A stretch of DNA of 12,074 bases from Armatimonadota bacterium (lineage in GTDB: Bacteria > Actinomycetota > Acidimicrobiia > Spongiisociales > UBA5794): positions 1 to 12,074 of the forward strand of contig QQUL01000347.1 of NCBI GenBank assembly GCA_008501565.1, written 5' to 3'. The translations under genes were made by a program, and so were the position numbers. Numbering within the stretch: the stretch's first letter is position 1; each line of letters starts with the position of its first letter. Positions 6,696 through 12,074 of this stretch are shown here, piece by piece. The notes beneath the pieces were generated by a model, which was given only the letters and a program-made list of their open reading frames with translations, made no database searches and had not been told where the DNA came from.

Positions 6696-7430
6696 TCAGA
6701 GTGCCAGACCACCGTCAACGACGATCGTCTGACCCGTGATGTACGACGCTTCGTCGGAGGCAAGATAGCCAACTACGGAAGCGACTTCTTCTGGGGACCC
6801 AAGCCGCCCGAGGGAGATCTGGTGAGTTGCAGCCTCGGTGACCTCTTCTCCGAGCGCATCGGTCATGTCCGTTGCGATGAAGCCGGGGGCAACGGCGTTG
6901 ACGGTGATTCCCCTGGACCCAACCTCTTTCGCTGTTGACTTGGTGAACCCGATGACACCGGCTTTTGACGCGGCGTAGTTCGCCTGACCGGGGTTCCCGG
7001 AAATGCCCGACACCGACGAAACACTGATGATTCGACCGCCCTTGGCCCTGATCATGCCTCGCAGTGCAGCCTTCGTGCACAGGTACACAGATCGAAGATT
7101 CGTGGCGATGACCCGATCCCATTGGTCAGCATTCATACGAAGGAGCAGGCCGTCGTCAGTGATACCCGCGTTGTTCACCAGCACCGTCACCGAACCGAGT
7201 TCTTCCGAGATCGTGGCGAACATCGCGTTGACTTCATCCGCATCGGCGACGTCGGCCCTGATGGCCACCGCGCTACCACCGGCCGCCACGATCTCTGCAA
7301 CGACCTCCTCCGCTTTCGCCGCACTCGACGCATAGTTGACACCTACCGAGTAGCCGTCAGCGGCAAGCCGGAGAGCAATTGCGCGGCCAATGCCGCGAGA
7401 AGCACCTGTTACGAGGGCGACCTTGCTCAC
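6696..7430 (-). CDS. fabG: 3-oxoacyl-ACP reductase (FabG)
   Basis: FabG is the NADPH-dependent short-chain dehydrogenase that reduces 3-oxoacyl-ACP to 3-hydroxyacyl-ACP. At 244 residues it has the family length. The cofactor motif TGASRGIG lies at 8-15, NNAG at 86-89, and the catalytic set Asn111, Ser139, Tyr152 and Lys156 (in ANYAASKAG) is complete and offset by one from the E. coli enzyme. The C-terminal ITGQTIVVDGG is typical of FabG. The start is GTG at 7428-7430 in a GTGA overlap with the fabH stop, so translation is probably coupled to FabH. Position inside the fab cluster supports the fatty-acid role over other short-chain dehydrogenases. Confidence 0.95.
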   Translation of the reverse strand: MSKVALVTGASRGIGRAIALRLAADGYSVGVNYASSAAKAEEVVAEIVAAGGSAVAIRADVADADEVNAMFATISEELGSVTVLVNNAGITDDGLLLRMNADQWDRVIATNLRSVYLCTKAALRGMIRAKGGRIISVSSVSGISGNPGQANYAASKAGVIGFTKSTAKEVGSRGITVNAVAPGFIATDMTDALGEEVTEAATHQISLGRLGSPEEVASVVGYLASDEASYITGQTIVVDGGLAL

Positions 7431-8488
7431 GATTGGAACACCAAATGACGTGCCCGCATGATCTCAAGACCGGTCATGTCAGGTTCAGGAAGCTCGTCAT
7501 CTATCACATTGATCGGTGTGACCCGGTCCCCCCATTTGACGGCGGCGCCACCCCATGTGAACCCGGCACCGAATGCAACAAAGATCAACTTGCTTCCCGG
7601 TGCGACGCGGCCTTCCTCCAGCGCCTCGGACAGCGCTATCGGGATGGTCGCGGCCGATGTGTTCCCGTATTTGTGAATGTTGATATACACCTTGTCGTCG
7701 TCGGCCCGGATTCGCCGACGGACGGCATCAATGATCCTGGTGTTCGCCTGGTGTGGCACGACCAGGTCGATCTCCTCGGGCGTCCAACCGGCCTTCTCCG
7801 TTGCCTCGACCGTGCACTCCCCCATCTTGACAACCGCGTTCTTGAAGACCTCCGATCCGTCCATGATCACGGCGAGGTCGGCATCCGTACCGATGAACTC
7901 GGTACCCAAGCCAGTGGCCGTCAGTGAAGGCGCTCCTCCTCCGTCTGCCCCCAATATCATGGACATCACGCCGACAGGCTCGTCGGTGGCCTCGACGATG
8001 ACGGCGCCAGCCCCATCGCCGAAGAGCACGGCTGTTTCGCGCACATCAAGATTGAGATAGCTCGTGATACGTTCCGAGCCGATGACAAGCACCGTCTTTG
8101 CCGTCTCCGTCGCTATGAGCCCCTGGGCCATCGACAAGCCGTAGATGAACCCGGTGCATCCGGCGTTGATGTCCGATGCGGCTGCCTTCATTGCTCCCAA
8201 TTTGATCTGGACGTAGCACGCTGTCGACGGGATCTGCCGATCCGGGGTGCACGTTGCGACGACGATGTAGTCGAGGTCCTCTGGCTTTCGCCCGGCCGCC
8301 GCGAGTGCCCGCTTTGCCGCGAGCGTCGCCATGTCCGAGTTCTGGACATGGGACACGTGTCGCTCCTTGATTCCGGAGCGTGTCGTGATCCACTCATCGC
8401 TGGTGTCGACAACCGTTGCGAGTTCGGCGTTCGTCACAACCGGCTGAGGAATGCATCTGCCCCAACCGGTGATCGTCGCGTTCTTCAT
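7427..8488 (-). CDS. fabH: 3-oxoacyl-ACP synthase III (FabH) with C-terminal tail
   Basis: FabH starts fatty acid chains by condensing an acyl-CoA primer with malonyl-ACP. Starting at the ATG at 8488 the protein has 353 residues. The frame is open upstream to 8569, but those codons overlap the end of fabD and look non-coding, and GGAAGGG precedes the chosen ATG. The triad is complete: Cys111 in INAGCTGFIYG, His246 in VPHQANT, Asn276 in YGNTSAA. The fold normally ends at about FGAGFTWGGAAVKW (306-319). Here 34 further residues follow, including an acidic DDELPEPD patch and the end MRARHLVFQS. Primer preference (acetyl versus branched) cannot be read with confidence. Its stop overlaps the fabG start by four bases; fabD ends 25 bases upstream. 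Confidence 0.95.
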   Translation of the reverse strand: MKNATITGWGRCIPQPVVTNAELATVVDTSDEWITTRSGIKERHVSHVQNSDMATLAAKRALAAAGRKPEDLDYIVVATCTPDRQIPSTACYVQIKLGAMKAAASDINAGCTGFIYGLSMAQGLIATETAKTVLVIGSERITSYLNLDVRETAVLFGDGAGAVIVEATDEPVGVMSMILGADGGGAPSLTATGLGTEFIGTDADLAVIMDGSEVFKNAVVKMGECTVEATEKAGWTPEEIDLVVPHQANTRIIDAVRRRIRADDDKVYINIHKYGNTSAATIPIALSEALEEGRVAPGSKLIFVAFGAGFTWGGAAVKWGDRVTPINVIDDELPEPDMTGLEIMRARHLVFQS

Positions 8489-8513
8489 CGGATCCCTTCC
8501 CTGACAGTACGTG

Positions 8514-9449
8514 TCATTGTACGGACAGCAACTCGGCCACCGAGCGTGCTTCTTCGATAGTTGAAACAACCTTCACGACGGATCCTTGCACAGTTCGCTT
8601 TGCGAGTCCCGCGGTGACGTCACCCGGACCGACATGCACAAAGGTCTCGATACCCGCGTCGGCGAGGTTCTCAAGAGTCTCCTGGAATCTGACGGGTGCG
8701 GTGAGCTGGGTCGAAAGCGTCTGTTTGGCATCGGACGTCGCCTGGGCCGTTGCGTTTGCGTACACATCGAATCGCGGGGGTGCGAATTCTGTCGACTGCA
8801 ACGCCTTGTCCAGAGCATGGGCTGCGTCGGCCATGAATGGCGAGTGAAATCCACCGGCAACGTCAAGGGCGATCGCTCGTCGCACACCAAGATCGCGCGC
8901 ATTCTCGACGAGCCACGCGATATCGCCCGAACCACCGGCAACGACGACCTGGCCCGGTGCGTTGAGATTTGCCACGTAGAGCTCCCCACCGTCGGCTCTT
9001 CGGTTCGCCGCAATGGACTCGGCGGATTCGGCGTCCGCTCCGATCAATGCAGCCATACCCGACGACTGCGAAGCGGCGCACGCCGCCATTGCCTCACCCC
9101 GCTTGGCAACCAGGCCAAGACCGTCGAGGTACGACAGGGCTCCTGCCGCTGCGAGTGCTGTGTATTCGCCGAGGGAATGACCGGCGGCAGCGCTCGGAGG
9201 GACAGATACGAGGGAGGCAAACTCGTCATAGAGGGCATACGACGTCGCATAGAGCGCTGGTTGTGCGTGTTGTGTCTCCGTCAACCGTTCCTGGGGGCCG
9301 TGTTCGATCAGATCGTTGAGATTCCAACCAAGCGTCTCGTTGGCCGGCTCACCGAGTAGATCGGGGCGGCTGGTCCGGACGTCTTGGGACATGCCAACCA
9401 CTTGGCTTCCCTGACCGGGAAAGAGCACGGCATAGTTCATCGTTGTCAT
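8514..9449 (-). CDS. fabD: Malonyl-CoA:ACP transacylase (FabD)
   Basis: FabD moves the malonyl group from CoA to ACP, supplying FabH and FabF. The 311-residue length is normal. Visible signature: N-terminal LFPGQGSQ at 9-16, QPALYATS near 63-70, the nucleophile Ser92 in GHSLGEY, Arg117 in AKRGEAM (carboxylate binding), and catalytic His202 in GGFHSPFM. The ATG at 9449 is used; a second in-frame ATG three codons later (9440) cannot be excluded. AGGA lies four bases before the first ATG, which is close. This is the first gene of the compact fab run. The 63 bases between it and alaC hold no convincing promoter, so either a weak promoter lies there or the operon is read through from alaC. Confidence 0.96.
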   Translation of the reverse strand: MTTMNYAVLFPGQGSQVVGMSQDVRTSRPDLLGEPANETLGWNLNDLIEHGPQERLTETQHAQPALYATSYALYDEFASLVSVPPSAAAGHSLGEYTALAAAGALSYLDGLGLVAKRGEAMAACAASQSSGMAALIGADAESAESIAANRRADGGELYVANLNAPGQVVVAGGSGDIAWLVENARDLGVRRAIALDVAGGFHSPFMADAAHALDKALQSTEFAPPRFDVYANATAQATSDAKQTLSTQLTAPVRFQETLENLADAGIETFVHVGPGDVTAGLAKRTVQGSVVKVVSTIEEARSVAELLSVQ

Positions 9450-9512
9450 CCGATCCTGTCGGGCACTGCTATCTGACCTGTATCCACGTGCACGAGTTTC
9501 AAGCCTTCCCGG

Positions 9513-10694
9513 TCATCGGGTTGGGTCGGTCGCCAGATAGCGGCGGATGCTTCGCACCGCTTGCCCGATCCGCATCGCATTCTCGACGAGTGCGAACCTC
9601 ACATGGGTGTCACCCGACGGCCCGAACCCAACACCCGGACTGACGGCAACCGCTGCATTGTCCAACAGGTCGAGAGTGAAGGCAAGGCTTCCCATGTGGG
9701 CATGGCTCTCGGGGATCTTTGCCCATACAAACATGGTCGCATCCGGGGCCGCTACCACCCATCCGGCACTCGCCAGACCGTCAATGAGTGTGTCTCTTCG
9801 TATCTTGTATTCGTCCACGACCTCGCCGATGTAGGCATCGAATTCGTTGAGTGCGATGATCGAGGCGATCTGGATGGGCTGGAATGTTCCGTAGTCCAGA
9901 TACGACTTGAGCTGACCAAGTGCTCCGACCATTTCGGTGTTGCCCACGACAAAGCCCACTCGCCAGCCGGCCATCGAGTGGGACTTCGAGAGTGTGTAGA
10001 GCTCGACTGCCACATCCTTTGCACCATCGACCTGAAGCAGAGATGGGGGTTGGTAGCCGTCGAAGGCGATGTCGGCATACGCAAAGTCGTGCACGAGCGC
10101 TACTTCATTTCGGTGTGCAAAATCCACGAGACGCTTGAAGAAATCGAGATCGACGGAAACGGTCGTCGGGTTGTGGGGAAACGACGTCACGATCACGCGT
10201 GGTTTTGGCCACGACGTGCGAAACGCTGCCGTGAGCCGCTCGAAGAAATCTGTATCCGTGCTCAAGTGGACCCGACGCACCTCTGCCCCAGCGAGAACGG
10301 GTGCGTAGATGTGGATGGGATACGATGGCTCAGGAACGAGGGCAACGTCACCCGGCTGCACGAGGGTCCACATCAGGTGCGACAGGCCTTCCTTGGCACC
10401 AATCGTGTTGATGACCTCCGTGTCAGGGTCCAGCTCGACACCGTATGCGCGGAGGTATCGATCAGCAACAGCCTTGCGCAGATTCGGAATGCCACGCGAT
10501 GCCGAGTACCGATGGTTCTTGGATTGCTGCGCTGCTTCGACGAGCTTGTTCACAACACCGGCGGGTGATGGGATGTCGGGATTCCCGAATCCAAGGTCGA
10601 CAACGTCAACACCGGCTCGACGAGCTTCGAGCTTGCGCTGGTTGACCTCAGCAAAGACATATGGGGGAAGGTTGTCGATCCGTCGGAAATCCAT
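9513..10694 (-). CDS. alaC: Alanine transaminase (AlaC-type, PLP-dependent)
   Basis: This 393-residue fold-type I aminotransferase closely resembles the AlaC (YfdZ) group by recalled sequence patterns: N-terminal FRRIDNLPPYVF, GNPDIPSP, YSASRGIPNLR, PEPSYPIHIY and the C-terminal SPGVGFGPSGDTHVRFAL. AlaC makes alanine from pyruvate with glutamate as amino donor. PLP-site residues are visible: Asn175 in SFPHNPT, Asp203 and Tyr206 in HDFAYADI, Lys237 in TLSKSHSMAGWR (the Schiff-base lysine) and Arg245. The ATG at 10694 is chosen over a TTG six codons upstream because it matches the family start and lies six bases after a TATCGT box. Related LL-diaminopimelate aminotransferases are a less likely alternative. 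It lies upstream of fabD on the same strand; the metabolic link, if any, is unclear. Confidence 0.9.
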   Translation of the reverse strand: MDFRRIDNLPPYVFAEVNQRKLEARRAGVDVVDLGFGNPDIPSPAGVVNKLVEAAQQSKNHRYSASRGIPNLRKAVADRYLRAYGVELDPDTEVINTIGAKEGLSHLMWTLVQPGDVALVPEPSYPIHIYAPVLAGAEVRRVHLSTDTDFFERLTAAFRTSWPKPRVIVTSFPHNPTTVSVDLDFFKRLVDFAHRNEVALVHDFAYADIAFDGYQPPSLLQVDGAKDVAVELYTLSKSHSMAGWRVGFVVGNTEMVGALGQLKSYLDYGTFQPIQIASIIALNEFDAYIGEVVDEYKIRRDTLIDGLASAGWVVAAPDATMFVWAKIPESHAHMGSLAFTLDLLDNAAVAVSPGVGFGPSGDTHVRFALVENAMRIGQAVRSIRRYLATDPTR

Positions 10695-10700
10695 GGCCCG

Positions 10701-10706
10701 ACGATA
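10701..10706 (-). promoter_or_regulatory. Putative -10 box for a leaderless alaC mRNA
   Basis: TATCGT on the minus strand fits the TANNNT pattern and ends exactly six bases before the alaC ATG. TTCGGC lies 17 bases further upstream (10724-10729) as a weak -35 candidate. There is no Shine-Dalgarno between box and ATG, which agrees with a leaderless transcript. The gap between the DUF1232 stop and alaC is 56 bases, enough for an independent promoter. Confidence 0.45.
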
Positions 10707-10750
10707 GATCAATCACGCGCTCAGCCGAAGGACGCGAACCACACCGGCCC

Positions 10751-11173
10751 TTATCGGGGGAGGAAACGCCTCACTCTGTCGGGAAGGATGGCCGCTCCCC
10801 ACGCAAAGAGCGAGCGAACCATGTCGAGCGCGTCGACCGAGCCATCCCAATGGTCGAGCACAATCTCTTCGTCGGTGCCACGCATGAGATGATCAACGGC
10901 GAGCGAGACCAGGATGATGTCGTCAAGTCGGCCGATACCGATGAAGAAGTCGGGGATCAGGTCGATCGGCGAAACGACATATGCGCCAACGGCACCGACG
11001 AGAATCTTCCGGCGAATCGGCACGCGGGGGTCGCGCATGAGTCTGGCAAACAGTTTGGTCACATTCGGCAACACGAGGATGACCTCACCTGCGATCTCTC
11101 CCCAGGAACGGGGAGGAACCGGCATACTTGAGTCGACACCTTCGGGTTCGACGCCGAATACTTCAGAGGACAT
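10751..11173 (-). CDS. DUF1232 (YkvA-like) protein
   Basis: This 140-residue protein carries the short DUF1232 hallmark at about 65-90: a hydrophobic helix followed by VVSPIDLIPDFFIGIGRLDD, close to the family consensus SPIDLIPDFIP.G..DD. A helix-rich C-terminal part ends with a basic RVRRFLPR. Members are small, probably membrane-associated proteins with no settled function. The start is the ATG at 11173, preceded by AAAGG six bases upstream. Longer in-frame extension to 11236 would run far into the kinase gene and is not supported. The chosen start overlaps the end of the ROK kinase gene by 11 bases, so the two are probably translated from one mRNA. alaC follows 56 bases downstream. Confidence 0.85.
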   Translation of the reverse strand: MSSEVFGVEPEGVDSSMPVPPRSWGEIAGEVILVLPNVTKLFARLMRDPRVPIRRKILVGAVGAYVVSPIDLIPDFFIGIGRLDDIILVSLAVDHLMRGTDEEIVLDHWDGSVDALDMVRSLFAWGAAILPDRVRRFLPR

Positions 11174-12074
11174 TGACAACCTTTGCTGCGGCCATCGCTG
11201 CACCGACAGCTCCAGCTGATGGGCCAAGAGTCGCAACCTGAATCGACGGTGGCACTCTCAGATTCCCGCCGTGGATCGAATCCACCACCACCCGCCGTGC
11301 GGGGCCGACGATCGACTCCCCCACCGAGCCGAGACCACCGCCGACGACCACTATTTCAGGATCGAAGATGGCGATCAGGTCGGACAGGCCGGCGCCGAAT
11401 GCACGCCCAACTTCTGCCACAAGGGCACGAGCCGTCTCTTCTCCGGCATCGGCCGCTGCGACAATCGATTCACCGGTGACGTCGCTTCCGTGCAAGGCGC
11501 CCGCAAGTGAACCGTCGGGGTTGGCTGCGATGACCTCGCGCGCCAAACGGGCAAGAGCCGGGCCTGATGCCCTGGTCTCCCAGCAGCCACGCTTGCCGCA
11601 GTCACACAGCAGGCCACCTTCCGTGACCCGGACGTGTCCCCACTCCCCGGCGAAGGAACCACCGCGATACACCGAGCCGTCGATGACGATCGCTCCACCG
11701 ATCCCGGTGCCGAGCGTTACGAGCAGACCGTCCCGGTATCCAACGCCTGCCCCCGTCGTGAATTCGGCGAGTGCGGCCACGTTTGCGTCGTTGTCGACAA
11801 CGACTGGGGCGCCGTAGTGATCCGAAAGCAGGGATCGAATGGGGACTTCTGTCCCTGGCACGTGCGGTCCCCAGACAAAGACGCCGTCGGCGACGCGTAC
11901 AAGCCCGGCGATTCCGATGCCGATCGCATCGACCGAGTCGATCTCCAGCTGATCGATGGCGTCAATCAGGGCAGCGATCGTCGTCGTGGATCTGTCCAGC
12001 ACTGACCGCCGTTCGGCGATGACGCTGCCGTCCTGCATCGCGACGGCCAGAGCCTTCGTTCCACCAATGTCTAC
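11163..12074 (-). CDS. ROK-family sugar kinase, probably glucokinase (start just outside window)
   Basis: The frame runs through the right edge of the window; the last codons there already encode VDIGGTK, the ATP phosphate-binding motif near the N-terminus of ROK kinases, so only the start codon and a few residues are missing. Numbering from that first Val: sugar-binding and catalytic VVDNDANVAALAE near 91-103, LGTGIGG at about 121-127, GEWGHV with His147, and the ROK zinc motif CDCGKRGCWE with Cys157, Cys159 and Cys164. Together these fit the actinobacterial glucokinase type that phosphorylates glucose with ATP in the cytoplasm. Fructokinase or N-acetylmannosamine kinase activity cannot be excluded. 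There is no N-terminal DNA-binding domain within the visible part, and the position of VDIGGTK at the extreme start argues against a ROK repressor, though the true start is not visible. It overlaps the DUF1232 gene by 11 bases. Confidence 0.9.
   Translation of the reverse strand, partial: VDIGGTKALAVAMQDGSVIAERRSVLDRSTTTIAALIDAIDQLEIDSVDAIGIGIAGLVRVADGVFVWGPHVPGTEVPIRSLLSDHYGAPVVVDNDANVAALAEFTTGAGVGYRDGLLVTLGTGIGGAIVIDGSVYRGGSFAGEWGHVRVTEGGLLCDCGKRGCWETRASGPALARLAREVIAANPDGSLAGALHGSDVTGESIVAAADAGEETARALVAEVGRAFGAGLSDLIAIFDPEIVVVGGGLGSVGESIVGPARRVVVDSIHGGNLRVPPSIQVATLGPSAGAVGAAMAAAKVVNVL

Noticed and set aside
8586..9359. Plus-strand open frame of about 257 codons opposite fabD
   Set aside because: Arg, Cys and Gly-rich shadow of a clear FabD gene; no recognisable domain.
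9561..10568. Long plus-strand open frame of about 335 codons opposite alaC
   Set aside because: It is antisense to a gene with complete aminotransferase motifs, its product is rich in Arg, His, Cys and Gly without any domain pattern, and long antisense frames are expected in GC-rich genes.
1..12074. Search for a mobile element, defence system, toxin-antitoxin pair or secondary-metabolite cluster
   Set aside because: All genes except two membrane proteins fall in known chromosomal families, composition looks even by eye, and no transposase, nuclease, modification enzyme or modular synthase motif was seen. The fab genes are stand-alone type II enzymes, not a polyketide cluster.

Overview
The window reads as a stretch of chromosome from a moderately high-GC actinobacterium. 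The strongest pointer is the small DUF3040 membrane protein, a family seen mostly in Actinomycetota. A TgpA-type membrane transglutaminase, a ROK sugar kinase with a zinc motif and apparently leaderless starts agree with this. I see no transposase, integrase, phage gene, tRNA, rRNA or CRISPR array. The deeper placement (for example an uncultured Acidimicrobiia-like lineage) is a guess. No stretch longer than 300 bases lacks a gene.

Left part (1-5160): a 5'-truncated plus-strand gene for a membrane transglutaminase-like protein converges on a minus-strand MerR-type regulator. Next comes a minus-strand DUF3040 gene that ends in a clear intrinsic terminator. It is divergent from a plus-strand histidine phosphatase gene, and the 143-base gap between them holds a promoter-like box on each strand. 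Two overlapping plus-strand genes for unrecognised multi-pass membrane proteins follow. The second ends in a 7-bp tandem repeat beside a 12-bp hairpin that it shares with the convergent fabF gene.

Right part (5163-12074): everything is on the minus strand, so transcription runs from high to low coordinates. The order is ROK-family kinase (its start lies just outside the window), DUF1232 protein, alanine transaminase AlaC, then a compact type II fatty-acid synthesis operon: fabD, fabH, fabG, acpP, fabF. Together these make malonyl-ACP from malonyl-CoA (FabD), start chains by condensing acyl-CoA with malonyl-ACP (FabH), elongate them on ACP (FabF) and reduce the 3-ketoacyl-ACP (FabG). The dehydratase and enoyl reductase are not in the window. 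Tight spacing (25 nt, a 4-nt overlap, 20 nt and 9 nt) indicates one transcript and coupled translation, ending at the hairpin over the fabF stop codon.

Most of the window is conserved housekeeping sequence. The points that merit a second look are a roughly 33-residue C-terminal tail on FabH, two starts that look leaderless with the same -10 to ATG spacing, the repeat-plus-hairpin junction at the end of fabF, and the pair of unrecognised membrane genes. I did not find evidence for a new defence, mobile or biosynthetic system.
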